Positions 1 through 10,090 of a DNA stretch of 64,000 nucleotides are shown here, in pieces (positions within the stretch are counted from its first letter, which is position 1; each line of letters begins with the position of its first letter). The position numbers were made by a program, and so were the translations under genes. The DNA comes from Saturnia japonica (lineage: Eukaryota > Arthropoda > Insecta > Lepidoptera > Saturniidae). The DNA is taken from positions 6,448,001-6,512,000 of the forward strand of contig CM065310.1 of the NCBI GenBank assembly GCA_033032175.1, given 5' to 3'. The notes beneath the pieces are model-generated. The model searched no databases and had not been told where the DNA came from. It saw nothing but the letters and a program-made list of their open reading frames with translations.

Positions 1-117
1 AGCAAAGCTTGTATTGCAAAGCCTGTAACTAAACAGCTGATATACATATATATATGTATATATATAGATATTTAACACTCAGACACACAACTGACAGTTA
101 TGCTCATCACACAAAAG

Positions 118-195
118 TCAGTCATGGACGGGGATCGAACCCGCGACCTCTCAGCTCAATTGTAGGGTTTATTAATACTGCGCCACTAGGCCTGT
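118..195 (-). repeat. tRNA-derived SINE head
   Basis: On the minus strand a pol III box B match, GGTTCGATCCC, lies at 131-141. A box A-like TAGTGGCGCAG lies at 178-188, so the spacing is tRNA-like. No cloverleaf is obvious, and the sequence runs into unrelated A+T-rich DNA. I read it as the head of a tRNA-derived SINE and not as a working tRNA gene; the family is not identified. Confidence 0.45.
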
Positions 196-1566
196 TGAGA
201 AAGTGTTTCCAGTCTTTTTGAGTTTACTGTTATTATTTTGAATATTTTATTTTGAGTATTTAAAGTAGTTGATTAGGAACTCAATTTACTATTCAGCAGT
301 GAAAAAAAAAATTAGGTTTTTTAATGTCTAATTATTTAGTAACATCTTTTAGGCTAATTTTATACTGATCGTAGTTTAAAATGTTGGAATCCATTTACCA
401 ATATATTTCGTAATTTGTAAATAACAAATTTTTGGACGTCAAAATACACCTGCCTGAAAAATCGTGCAATATATTATCAAGTTTATAAAAACTTTTTAAG
501 TACTTTGAAACTTATTATGTTTGGAACAATTTATATCGTATAATCACCAATTAGTCAAAGTGAAAACTGTGCTTCTCAATTCAATGAACAGTTTCTGAAA
601 GTTTGGAAAGTTTTTAAAATTAACTTCAGCATGTCGAAGCTTTTCCTGTCTCCCGTTAATTGGATTATCGAAAGCTGGTTCGTATTTCAAATTTTGCCTT
701 TATACATTTAATATTCATATTATTTATATTACAAACATTTTTTTTTTTGATAATGTTAAATATGTTACCTTTTTTAAAACCACAGGATAGAAAAATTCTT
801 TTCTACCATTGTTCCTCCAAAAAAGGCAAACTCTCTTTTAGTTACATAGTGAATAAAAATATTTTGAATTTGAAACAAGCATATACGAATTATGTAAAAC
901 AAATAAATAAAACTTGCGAAAGTTACCTACTGACTTAATTTCTGACTGAAAGACTGAAAAATTCCATTGAAAATATAAGAAAAAAATATCGTTCCAATTT
1001 TAGTTACTTTCTTATCGTTATCGTGATTGTTTTGTGTTATTGGAAAATATATTATCATAATATAATAAAATGAGTTCTTCCGGTGACGAAAATGAGACAG
1101 TGACTTCGAAATCATTTCGTTCTTATTTCACCATAAATTTGTATATTTAATCCTTTGTTCTCTAATTACCGATTACATAGTAAAATGTGATAAATATAAA
1201 TATTTATTTTCTAGCTCTCAATGGTAAAAAGTAGAGTGAAAAAAATCATCTCTGTCTTTGATCGAACTTAGTCCCTTGAATTAAATTCCCTTTTTTTCAC
1301 TTATTGTATAATCTACTTACTATTTCTTTTGTGTTCGAGACAGCTTAAAATAATACCTAAAAGTGAAAATTTAAATTTTCTAGAATTCAGTATTAAGCGA
1401 TATCAATATCTATTATATCGAAAGTAGAAAAGGTAATTGAGTAACATCTAAAGTTTTTCATAATCACCCTTTCCACTAGCGATATATAATCCCTACAACT
1501 CTATCCATTACAAACGCTTTATTATCATCTTTATAGGTTGAGTGTTTTTCTTGATGTTAAGAAACG
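196..1566. other. A+T-rich stretch, no gene seen
   Basis: Many stops in all frames. The only protein-like start is a short frame at about 1070-1150 beginning MSSSGDENETV; it stops after 26 codons and shows no usable splice context, so I do not call it. No recognisable repeat. Confidence 0.5.
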
Positions 1567-2128
1567 ATTTGGCCCATAATGGTAACACATTAAGCCTAGA
1601 AGAAATGGTTCTCAAGCGCAGCTCACTTGAAAGTGGTTGTTAGCCAGGTGGGCATTAGAAAATGTCCCATAACCATGCTTTGGTTACATCACGATGTTTT
1701 CGTTTACAGCATGCTCAGGCTCCTTGTGGGATTCAAAATCACATTGATCAACCTGGTATGCGAGCGTGATATCACAGTCAATATAGCTTCTATAAATCCT
1801 CCTCGCTCTCTTCCCATATACTTCTGTGATGAGTAGAGAACTCTTTGAGGAAGTAGATGTCCTTGAATTTTTTTGGAGGTTCGACCGCTTTGTGGCAGCC
1901 CGACTGTTGGCATACCTCCACCCTAGAGAAGATCGCAGTCAAATATCCTTGTGTTGTGTTCCTGCGGTGATTAGGGTTTCCAGAGCTCCCTGGGTTATGA
2001 GATATCAAGGTTGGTAACGTGCTAATGATATTTGTGGTATTACAAGCGTCCATAGGCTACAGTAGCCGGTTACCATAAAGCGGGTCATATGCTAGTTAGT
2101 CAACTAAATTATATTAAAAAAATTTGAA
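1567..2128 (+). repeat. Dispersed repeat family A, copy 1
   Basis: This shares blocks with copies at 18097-18745, 34698-35175, 45378-45975, 61470-61705 and, inverted, 31316-31560. Shared landmarks are a start near TTTGGCCCATAATGGTAACA, a central CATGCTATGGTTTCATCACG-type block, a CTACAGAAG/CGCAG block, and an end near CCATAGGCTACAGTAGCCG followed by an A+T-rich tail. Copies differ by large internal gaps. It is probably a lepidopteran SINE-like or non-autonomous element; the name is unknown to me. Confidence 0.65.
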
Positions 2129-2338
2129 TAAATTTATGTCTAGACATATTACTTACATCATAATAAGTTCTATTAAAATGGAAAATGTTAATAACGGAGT
2201 GAGAGACAAACTTATTCGATTATTGTAATTTATGGTAAAATGCGTTCGACAAAACGATTTCCATGTGATCAAATCTACATCAGTGAAGACAAAGATAATT
2301 TGCTATCTACATAACTAAATATTCACAAACAAGGTCAC

Positions 2339-2925
2339 TATTGTGAATAAAAGACGTCCACAATATTTAATGCGTGCTAAATTAATAGCGCTTGTTTTAT
2401 TCTTGTTTCTTACAAAGTTACAGTGGTTCGTAGTAACAATGTGGTTTCTTAATAACGTTCTTGACTTTAGTTTGCTTGTAGATTCGCTGCTTGCTGTTGC
2501 TGGTGTTGTGGTGTTTCTCGAACTGATCGCAATACTGCCGCCCTCTCCGCTATATTTAACCTCGCCCTTTGCCTCGCAACCGGTAGTGCGATGGATTCCG
2601 TGCGGGGTGTCGCTCAGCCAATGAGCGCGCACGCCCTGTGTGCGCGCTCTCGGCAGTACCATGAGTCACCATGCCAGATGTTCCGAGTCTGGCATGGTTC
2701 ATTCTTACAACTAGTGAAATTTATACATTTAAACTTACAACTAGCTATATTCTTATTCTAATCGTTTTAAAATACACATATTCACACATATTCAGTTCAT
2801 ATTATTATATCTATTCCTAACACGTATTTATAAACCTTATTCCTAACACGTATTATTTCATTTACTTGTTCATTTTATACTATTAGACTATCGTTATTCG
2901 CTCGCCCCGCTCGCTGTCCGCAACA
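2339..2925 (-). repeat. BEL/Pao 3' LTR
   Basis: On the minus strand it begins TGTTGCGGACAGCG and ends CACAATA. It contains a TATA-like box (2551-2557), an arthropod initiator TCAGT (2522-2526), an AATAAA signal (2396-2401, minus strand) and two perfect stem-loops at 2623-2649 and 2668-2698. It matches the 8484-9070 copy except for two substitutions. Confidence 0.95.
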
Positions 2926-2938
2926 GTTCTCCCCCCGG
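2926..2938 (-). other. Polypurine tract
   Basis: Directly inside the 3' LTR the minus strand reads CCGGGGGGAGAAC, a purine run at the place where plus-strand DNA synthesis is primed in LTR elements. Confidence 0.8.
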
Positions 2939-2954
2939 CGTAGCCTGCGCAGCC

Positions 2955-5900
2955 TCACTCTCCTCTCAGGACGGCGAGCTTCGTCGTCGGGCGCCGGAAC
3001 ACACCGCTCCTCGTCTTCACGTCGGCGCTCCGCACTCCTCCATCTGGTCCGGTGTAGGTTCTCGTGACGATTCCGCTCGGCCAGGTGTTGCGCGGCAAGG
3101 CAGAGTCGACAACCACGACCAAGTCCCCGACGTTCAGAGGGCGCGTGCTGTCGGCTGAGTTCCCGCGTGGCACCAGTGTAGGGAGGTACTCCTTAACCCA
3201 GCGCTGCCAGAAATGATCGGCGAGCGCCTGGGTTGCTCGCCAGGTACGCCGGTCCGCCGTGTCGCAGGTCCCCGTCGTAGGCATACCCGTCGAACTCCCA
3301 AGCAGAAAATGGTTGGGAGTGATCGCCTCTGGGTCCCGCGGGTCGACGCTCACGTGCGTTAGAGGCCGCGCGTTAATAGAATGCTCGGCCTCCGCGAGCA
3401 CGGTTTGGAGAACCTCTTCTTTAGGCGCACGCTCGTTCAAAGTGGCGGCGAGCGCGGTTTTTACCGACCGCACTAGCCGCTCCCATGCACCTCCCTGGTT
3501 AGGCGCGCCGGGCGGGATGTAGCGCCACTCGACGCTATGCCGTAGCCCCTCCCCCCGTAGCGCAGGTGCCCATTCGGCGTAGGCGGCGCGTAGCTCGGTG
3601 TCCGCCCCACGGAAGTTGGTCGCGTTATCGCTGTACATCAGTGCGGGCCAACCTCTTCTCGCTGCCATCCGTCGTAGTGCCATTATCGCCGAGTCGGTAG
3701 ACAGCGATCCCACGATCTCTAGGTGAATCGCCCTTGTCGTTAGACAAGTGAACAAGGCGATCCACCTCTTTTCTCTTCGCCGTCCTATAGTTACTTGCAT
3801 CGGTCCGCAGTAATCCACCCCGCAGTTCGTAAACGGTCGATGAAACGGGTCAAGGCGCGCGGCCGGTAAGTCTCCGGTCGCCGGCGCGCGAGGAACGGCT
3901 TTGCGTACCCGGCACATCGCACATTCCCACTCCACGCTACGCACTGCGGGTCGTAGTTTCAAAATCCAGTATCGCTGTCGCAGGTCGTTTATTACGCGCT
4001 CGCGGTTTCCGTGTGCCGCGGCGCGATGTTGCTTGGCGATAAGTTTTCTGACGATAGTGTGTTTCCCATCCAGTATGACTGGAAGTTTCACACTTGTCGG
4101 CACGTTCGCGGCTCCGATCTGTCCACGCATACGCAGCGTGCCGTCGTCATCAAGCTCTGGATCTAGTTTATAGAGACGACTTGATCGTGGTATCGTTTTC
4201 CCTCGCTTTAACTTGTTGATGTCTTCACCGAAGCTTTCCCGTTGTGCTTGCCGTAGTAACATACTCTCCGCGAGTTCTAGGTGTCGCTTTTCGACACGCG
4301 ACGCCTGGCGTCGACATATGTCTGCGAACGCGAACATCGTAGCGACCGTTCTCACTAGTCGTTCATAAGTTGAGAACCGCGTCGCGTCCGGTAATACGTC
4401 GGGCTGCGATTGCTCGACTGTATGGTTCACGGTAGCTTCCTCAGAGTTTTCTTGTGGCCCCAATGGTTCTGCGGGCCACTTGTTCTCTTTGCACCTCAGG
4501 AAGCTCGGTCCCGTGAACCACCGTTCGTCTGCAGTAATCGCTGCGTTCGATGTTCGTGTCGCGTCGTCGGCTACGTTACAATACGTCGGTAGCCATCTCC
4601 ATTGTTCTGCTTCGGTGAGCTCAGCTATTTCACTTAGACGGTGCGAGACATAGGGTGTATATCTGCGCTTGTCGTTCCGTATCCAGTACACGACAGTTGT
4701 TGAATCGGTCCAGTATACTGTGCGGGCGATATCTATGCGATGTTCACGACGTATAGTGTTGCTCAGGCGTGCTCCGATGACGGCGGCGTGTAATTCGAGA
4801 CGCGGTATTGTTTGTACGCGTCTCGGGGCTACTTTAGATTTTGCAGCTACAAGTGCTACGTCGATGTAGCCGTCACCGTATATCGTTTGCCAATACGCCG
4901 TCGTCGCATATGCTTGTTCACTCGCGTCGCACAGTATATGCAATTCTGTTATCCCTGTCGGTGCCAAACTGTAGTATCGCGGCAAGCGCAGGTTTGCTAC
5001 ATGTTCTAACTGTTGTAGCCAGTCGTCGAATGAACTTGCGTCCTCTTCGGGTATCTCGTCGTCCCAGCCGATCTGTAAGCGCCACAGGTTCTGCAGGAAT
5101 ATTTTCGCGCGTATCGTGTAGTGGCTGAGTAAGCCGAGCTGGTCATAGATTGACATAACCGCACTCAGAGCTTCTCGCTTTGTAGGTGCTCGCTTGCGTG
5201 CGCGTACATCGGCTGGTACCCGATGCATGGACGTGTTAAACCCTAGTTCATCCGTAGCTGCATTCCAGTATAGGCCCAGGATCTTTTCTTGTTCATGCCC
5301 GCCAAGTTGTGCGGGCGATCGTGCGCGTAGCTCGTCCAGTGTTCCACTGAGTACGCTCACTCGGTTGCTGCTCCATCCGCGTAACGTAAAGCCGGCTACT
5401 GCGTGGACTTCTTGTATTTCCCTTATAGTGTGGATAGCTGTTTCTTCATCGTCGTAGCTATCCACCAGGTCGTCCATGTAGTGGCTCTGCGTTATTGCCT
5501 TGAACACGTCTGGATGCGTTCGTGCATGCTTTTCAGCGTTGCGGTCGCGTACACTGTGTGCTATGAACGGTGAGCTTGCTGCGCCGAATATCAACGATCT
5601 CATTTTATATTTCTGTGGCGGCTTGTTCCGGTCGTTGCCTCGCCACAGAATTTGTTGTGCCGGCTGATCCGCTTCGCGTATTCGTATTCTCAGAAACATT
5701 TCCTCTATATCAGCAGTGACGGCGACGGGCTTCTCTCTGAACCGGAATAAAATCCCCTGCAGCGGTCGTAGCAGGTCCGGTCCCTCTAATAACTCGTCGT
5801 TTAAACTCGTAGTTCCACTGCGTGCTGCGGCATCGAATACTACTCGTAGCTTGCCGGGTTTGTTCGGGTTGAATACAGCGAAGTGAGGTAAAAACCAGCT

Positions 5901-7379
5901 GATGTTGCTAGTCTGTTCGTGTCCCTCGCAGCGTACGGCGTAGCCCTTCTTAAACAAGTTTTTGATCTGACTTGTATACGCCGCCGCAAACTCTGTGGAA
6001 CGATCCATTTTCTTTTCTATCGAGTGAAGTCGTCGTAGCGCCATATTGTAGCTATTAGATAGTACTACGTCGTCGCGGTGCCACGGGAGACCTACTTCGT
6101 AGCCTTCACTGCGTTGTTGGATCGTTCCGTCGAGTATTCGCGTCGCGCGCTTGTCGGCGTCGCTGATTCTCGGTTCGCAGGCTACGCCGAGCGCGTCTAT
6201 TTTGAAGTGCCGTTCTACGAGCTCGTGTAGGCTTTCGTTCCGGATCTCGCTGCCAGTGTTGCGTTCAGGTGCGTATATGTGTAGCAGGGCTTCGCTGTGG
6301 CCGATGATCACGTGTGGTGCGGTTCCGTGCACCACCCAACCCAGTTGAGTTTTCGACGCCGCCGGCTGGTTCGGTTTGCCGACACGTAGCTCTCTGGATA
6401 CGATCATCTCCCAGTGGTCCGTACCTATCAATATACGCTGCCTCGCCTTCTCATAGCACACCTGCTTCACTTTCAAATTGCGCAAGTGAGCGTGTTGGAG
6501 TGTGCTTAGGGACACTGTTTGTTCGCGCAGTCGGAGTCCTTTTATCGTTCGAGCTCGGAACTCGTGCTTCTTGTTGCCGCCCGGTTCGTACAACTTCGCT
6601 TGTACAATTTGGCTATTCGTGTACTCTTTGCCCATATTGACGCCTTGTAGTTGCAGTGGATGTGACGGTCCATGCGCTCCGATGTCCTTGGCCAAGTCCT
6701 CGTCGATTAGTGATATAGTCGAGCCCTCGTCCAACAGAGCGTACGTGTTCACCGCTCCTTTGGGGCCCGATATAGTCACCGGACAGATTTTTAGTATAAT
6801 CTGTCTCGGTTCTATAGTTGTTGCGACAGCCATTACCGTCTCGCTCGTTGACGGTGTCACGTTGTTCTGAGTTTGCTCTTCGCTATTGCTTGGTGTGTCG
6901 TTGTGAAGCGACGAGTGATGCGGACGACGACAGGAGTTAATACCGCACGGCTTTCCTTTGCAGTACACACGACGATGGCGTTTGTCAATACATTTGAAAC
7001 AGACGCCTTTGCTCTTCACTAGCTCCCACCGTTGCTCGACGTTCAGTGCCTTGTATTGCGGGCACCGAGACAACGGATGGGGCTTATCGTAGCTAGGACA
7101 CAGATGTTCGGTTTCTGTGTCCACCGTAGCAAAGACGTTCTGTCTCTTTCTGGCGGCGACTTGCGGTGTGGCAGGCTTCAATACTTCGCGTCTAGAGGTC
7201 GCTGTCGAAGCGGTGGCGGGCGCATATGTGTGTTTTAAAGCACGGCTCGCTTCACGCATTAGGAAGCGTGATAATACAACGACCTCTGGATCCGTTGTTC
7301 CCTCGTTCTCTTCTGCATAGTCGCACCACCGGGACTTCAGGTGTGGGCTAAGTTTTTCTAATACTTCCCGAGCCAGCAT
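2955..7379 (-). CDS. pol: BEL/Pao Pol polyprotein
   Basis: A 1474-residue frame, intact to its stop just before the polypurine tract. Order of domains: Cys-rich zinc knuckle region (about 94-160, with CFKC and HRRVYC); aspartic protease with LLDEGS (D217); reverse transcriptase (about 505-680; D557 and YMDD 634-637); RNase H (D818, E862, D892, D939); integrase with HHCC finger (H1118, H1123, C1153, C1156) and DDE triad D1189, D1251, E1300; then the BEL-type C-terminal domain (about 1330-1470). Together these parts would copy the element's RNA to DNA and insert it. The first ATG lies 12 bases after the gag stop and in the same frame, so Pol is normally expected as a Gag-Pol fusion. Every catalytic residue I checked is present. 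Shorter frames on the opposite strand here are shadows. Confidence 0.93.
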   Translation of the reverse strand: MLAREVLEKLSPHLKSRWCDYAEENEGTTDPEVVVLSRFLMREASRALKHTYAPATASTATSRREVLKPATPQVAARKRQNVFATVDTETEHLCPSYDKPHPLSRCPQYKALNVEQRWELVKSKGVCFKCIDKRHRRVYCKGKPCGINSCRRPHHSSLHNDTPSNSEEQTQNNVTPSTSETVMAVATTIEPRQIILKICPVTISGPKGAVNTYALLDEGSTISLIDEDLAKDIGAHGPSHPLQLQGVNMGKEYTNSQIVQAKLYEPGGNKKHEFRARTIKGLRLREQTVSLSTLQHAHLRNLKVKQVCYEKARQRILIGTDHWEMIVSRELRVGKPNQPAASKTQLGWVVHGTAPHVIIGHSEALLHIYAPERNTGSEIRNESLHELVERHFKIDALGVACEPRISDADKRATRILDGTIQQRSEGYEVGLPWHRDDVVLSNSYNMALRRLHSIEKKMDRSTEFAAAYTSQIKNLFKKGYAVRCEGHEQTSNISWFLPHFAVFNPNKPGKLRVVFDAAARSGTTSLNDELLEGPDLLRPLQGILFRFREKPVAVTADIEEMFLRIRIREADQPAQQILWRGNDRNKPPQKYKMRSLIFGAASSPFIAHSVRDRNAEKHARTHPDVFKAITQSHYMDDLVDSYDDEETAIHTIREIQEVHAVAGFTLRGWSSNRVSVLSGTLDELRARSPAQLGGHEQEKILGLYWNAATDELGFNTSMHRVPADVRARKRAPTKREALSAVMSIYDQLGLLSHYTIRAKIFLQNLWRLQIGWDDEIPEEDASSFDDWLQQLEHVANLRLPRYYSLAPTGITELHILCDASEQAYATTAYWQTIYGDGYIDVALVAAKSKVAPRRVQTIPRLELHAAVIGARLSNTIRREHRIDIARTVYWTDSTTVVYWIRNDKRRYTPYVSHRLSEIAELTEAEQWRWLPTYCNVADDATRTSNAAITADERWFTGPSFLRCKENKWPAEPLGPQENSEEATVNHTVEQSQPDVLPDATRFSTYERLVRTVATMFAFADICRRQASRVEKRHLELAESMLLRQAQRESFGEDINKLKRGKTIPRSSRLYKLDPELDDDGTLRMRGQIGAANVPTSVKLPVILDGKHTIVRKLIAKQHRAAAHGNRERVINDLRQRYWILKLRPAVRSVEWECAMCRVRKAVPRAPATGDLPAARLDPFHRPFTNCGVDYCGPMQVTIGRRREKRWIALFTCLTTRAIHLEIVGSLSTDSAIMALRRMAARRGWPALMYSDNATNFRGADTELRAAYAEWAPALRGEGLRHSVEWRYIPPGAPNQGGAWERLVRSVKTALAATLNERAPKEEVLQTVLAEAEHSINARPLTHVSVDPRDPEAITPNHFLLGSSTGMPTTGTCDTADRRTWRATQALADHFWQRWVKEYLPTLVPRGNSADSTRPLNVGDLVVVVDSALPRNTWPSGIVTRTYTGPDGGVRSADVKTRSGVFRRPTTKLAVLRGE

Positions 7380-7391
7380 CGGGTTGTACAG

Positions 7392-8375
7392 CTAGCTCCG
7401 CTTGTCGAGATTTAGTAAAACACAGACTATGTTTTGTAGTTTTACTGCGAACGCGTTCAGATCGCTTGCGGTAACTCCCGGTCGTGGTAATTTCCGCATA
7501 TCATCCAGCGCCTTGTCTATAATTACTTCCGGCCTGCCAAAACATTGTTCCAGTGTCCGCATGATTTCATCTGGATTGTTCGCGGTGTGTAGTAGCGCTG
7601 CCACTGCGTCGCGGGCGTCCCCACGCAGGCTGTTACGTAGGCGCGCTATGTTTTCTATCGGCGAGAAACGATACAGCTGCGTGGAGTCCCTCATAGCTGC
7701 TTTGAATGGCAGCCACTCGTTGATCGCTCCAGTGAAAACAGGTAAGTCGGCGGCTTGGCGTGGCGGTGGATGAGTATGCGTCATCTTTTCTAGTATCGCG
7801 GCGAGCTGTTTAATATCACTGCTCGATTGCGACGGTGATTGCGAACGGGCACGTCGTTCAGGCCTGCGTTCGTCTTGTTGCCGCGCGTCGTTACGGGTAC
7901 ACGGTAATTGCTCCCCCCGTGTAGCTTCGGGCTGTGAGCGGAGCCAGTCATCCACTCGGTGAATACGTTCATCTGGCTTCTCGTTCGTTTGCTCACGTAC
8001 GTCCTCTGCTTCATCCCGTATCGACGTTAACTCCACGGCGAGGCGTTTCTTTATTAATTCTGCCTCGATACGGAGTTCTTCACGGCGAATTGCGGCTAGT
8101 TTCTCTTCCGCTTGTAGCTCGGCGAGGCGTGATCGCATAGTCGCACTCGTCGTCGATCTGCGTGAGCGTGGCGGGGAAACGTGGCCTGTTCTGACGTCAG
8201 TGCGAGTAACAGGTACAGAGGGTGTTCCCTCCGGTCGGGGTGTGCCCTCAGCCCTCTGTGTGTCTGGCGATAGCGGCGATTCTTCGAATACTCGGACTGT
8301 GTTATTTCTGTTTTGTGATTCCATTGCGTCTCCCTGGCTTCTCGTAACAACCATTGATCTGGGTACGCCGTACAT
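7392..8375 (-). CDS. gag: BEL/Pao Gag
   Basis: This is the structural protein of the element. I start it at 8375 because that is the first ATG downstream of the predicted LTR transcription start (about 8669). The open frame continues upstream into the LTR, but those codons lie in untranslated or promoter sequence. The 327-residue product has a charged, coiled-coil-like middle (the run around RLAELQAEEKLAAIRREEL). It then has a BEL-type Gag region (DUF1759-like) around PVFTGAINEWLPFKAAM, with ENIARLRNSL and the later ALDDMRKLP block. It ends at a TAG at 7392-7394. The following codons (L-Y-N-P-M) are in the same frame as pol, so only this one stop divides a single gag-pol frame. Confidence 0.88.
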   Translation of the reverse strand: MYGVPRSMVVTRSQGDAMESQNRNNTVRVFEESPLSPDTQRAEGTPRPEGTPSVPVTRTDVRTGHVSPPRSRRSTTSATMRSRLAELQAEEKLAAIRREELRIEAELIKKRLAVELTSIRDEAEDVREQTNEKPDERIHRVDDWLRSQPEATRGEQLPCTRNDARQQDERRPERRARSQSPSQSSSDIKQLAAILEKMTHTHPPPRQAADLPVFTGAINEWLPFKAAMRDSTQLYRFSPIENIARLRNSLRGDARDAVAALLHTANNPDEIMRTLEQCFGRPEVIIDKALDDMRKLPRPGVTASDLNAFAVKLQNIVCVLLNLDKRS

Positions 8376-8461
8376 GGATACAGATGTCTTGATAACACGT
8401 CGTTTCTTCTTCAAGCGTTGTTGTAGATCGGCGAAATGTTCTGTTCTTTTTTCTTCCGATC

Positions 8462-8478
8462 CGGCTTCCGAAGGACCA
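8462..8478 (-). other. Primer binding site (tRNA)
   Basis: Five bases inside the 5' LTR the minus strand reads TGGTCCTTCGGAAGCCG. TGG pairs with the CCA tail of a tRNA. Which tRNA it matches was not determined. Confidence 0.65.
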
Positions 8479-8483
8479 GATAA

Positions 8484-9070
8484 TATTGTGAATAAAAGAC
8501 GTCCACAATATTTAATGCGTGCTAAATTAATAGCGCTTGTTTTATTCTTGTTTCTTACAAAGTTACAGTGGTTCGTAGTAACAATGTGGTTTCTTAATAA
8601 CGTTCTTGACTTTAGTTTGCTTGTAGATTCGCTGCTTGCTGTTGCTGGTGTTGTGGTGTTTCTCGAACTGATCGCAATACTGCCGCCCTCTCCGCTATAT
8701 TTAACCTCGCCCTTTGCCTCGCAACCGGTAGTGCGATGGATTCCGTGCGGGGTGTCGCTCAGCCAATGAGCGCGCACGCCCTGTGTGCGCGCTCTCGGCA
8801 GTACCATGAGTCACCATGCCAGATGTTCCGAGTCTGGCATGGTTCATCCTTATAACTAGTGAAATTTATACATTTAAACTTACAACTAGCTATATTCTTA
8901 TTCTAATCGTTTTAAAATACACATATTCACACATATTCAGTTCATATTATTATATCTATTCCTAACACGTATTTATAAACCTTATTCCTAACACGTATTA
9001 TTTCATTTACTTGTTCATTTTATACTATTAGACTATCGTTATTCGCTCGCCCCGCTCGCTGTCCGCAACA
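8484..9070 (-). repeat. BEL/Pao 5' LTR
   Basis: Same length (587 bp) and organisation as the 2339-2925 copy, differing by two substitutions near 8848-8855. It carries the promoter that drives the element. The stem-loops lie at 8768-8794 and 8813-8843, upstream of the transcription start. Confidence 0.95.
8667..8702 (-). promoter_or_regulatory. LTR core promoter (TATA + initiator)
   Basis: On the minus strand an AAATATA box (8696-8702) is followed about 30 bases later by ATCAGTTCG (TCAGT at 8667-8671), the arthropod initiator. The spacing fits RNA polymerase II start-site geometry and places transcription start at about 8669. Confidence 0.7.
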
Positions 9071-9119
9071 GTCACGTTAAAAACATTACTCATAGGCAAA
9101 AGTGCTTACTTGTGGGTGT

Positions 9120-9420
9120 TCCTTAGAAGATAAACATATACTCTCGCTTATTTTTTGTAGGTCTTTTTAATGTCTAATGTACTACATTAATTTGATATAT
9201 CTCTTAAGGTTTACTTCAGCGTAAGCCATTAAGCACTCGAATCGGTTCACTATAACCAGTTTTTTTATTTGCATGTAACCCTAATACTTTTTCTAAAAAT
9301 TTCTAAATTAGTCCTTATAACATTAGCTATCTACCAGTGAAAATCCCGTCAAAGTCGGTCCAACCGTTTCGGAGACTACACGATAGAAACAGACAGAAGG
9401 ATATATAGACAAAAAAATTA
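9120..9420 (+). repeat. Dispersed repeat with RTE/Helitron-like tail, copy 1
   Basis: Matches 9830-10090 over about 270 bp. Both contain a GCATAAGCCATTAAGCAC-type block, a CACTATAACCAG-type block and a tail with CCCGTCAAAGTCGGTCCAAC followed by GACAGA-rich sequence. Non-coding. Confidence 0.55.
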
Positions 9421-9544
9421 AATTGCTTTTTTGTTATAAGTACCGTATATACTTGCATATGGATTAAGAAAAAACTGCTATTTTGACATTACAAACAGAC
9501 ACTACAATTTTATTAATTGTATATACATAAATAAATAATTTCAC

Positions 9545-9770
9545 GCTGTTGTTGATATCTTTAGTATACTATATATACTAAAATACTAGATTTTGCTCTT
9601 GACTTCGTTCCCGTTATCTTCGAAATGAAAAGACTTGTACACCGCCTATTGTAAACATGTTGTACTAGTATAAGAACATTGCGAGTGTACGTACAACAAC
9701 TCACTAAAATTCCGTTGCAATCGGATGAATGGTTTAGGAACGCAAAGGGCAACAAATAAAAAAGCAAAAA
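9545..9770 (-). repeat. Dispersed repeat, inverted partner of 27115-27245
   Basis: The stretch around TTCGTTCCCGTTATCTTCGA recurs inverted near 27190-27235. Some open reading frame is present, but nothing protein-like, and the shared part is non-coding repeat. Confidence 0.5.
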
Positions 9771-9829
9771 CAGTAACTTGTTATAATATTTATATTATTT
9801 ATAGACAAGCTGTTATTATAAAGATAAAA

Positions 9830-10090
9830 ATGCTTACATTACTTTGTCTGCCTCTTATGGTTTGTTTACTCTGCATAAGCCATTTAAGCACGTGAATAGA
9901 TTCACCATGACCAGTTATTTCTTACGTACCAGAACCAAATTTATCAAAAAAATCTCAGTGGCCTAGGTTACTCCTTATAACACCAGCTATCTGCCTATGA
10001 AAGTCCCGTCAAAATCGGTCCAACTGTTTCGTAGATTACCCGGAATAAATACATAAAGACACAGACAAAAATTTTAAAAATTGTTTCTTT
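9830..10090 (+). repeat. Dispersed repeat with RTE/Helitron-like tail, copy 2
   Basis: Second copy of the 9120-9420 repeat, diverged. The tail reads CCCGTCAAAATCGGTCCAAC and then ACACAGACAAAAATT. Confidence 0.55.

Larger units (their letters stand above)
2339..9070 (-). mobile_element. BEL/Pao LTR retrotransposon, near-complete
   Basis: A 6.7-kb element flanked by 587-bp LTRs (2339-2925 and 8484-9070) and by a perfect 5-bp target duplication GTCAC (2334-2338 and 9071-9075). Reading on the minus strand, the order is 5' LTR, primer binding site, gag, pol (zinc knuckle, protease, reverse transcriptase, RNase H, integrase, C-terminal domain), polypurine tract, 3' LTR. That order, together with YMDD in the reverse transcriptase, is diagnostic of BEL/Pao. 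By eye the LTRs differ at two positions near 2703-2710, both transitions, so the insertion is recent. The one visible lesion is a single in-frame TAG between gag and pol. There is no env-like frame. Confidence 0.95.

Noticed and set aside
131..188. Possible tRNA gene
   Set aside because: Boxes A and B present but no pairing acceptor or anticodon stem; reads as a SINE head.
2315..2662. Frame of 115 codons across the 3' LTR
   Set aside because: It is the same upstream reading as that before gag in the 5' LTR and lies in promoter and untranslated sequence.
3259..6870. Many plus-strand frames of 60-120 codons
   Set aside because: Shadows of the G+C-rich pol gene on the opposite strand.
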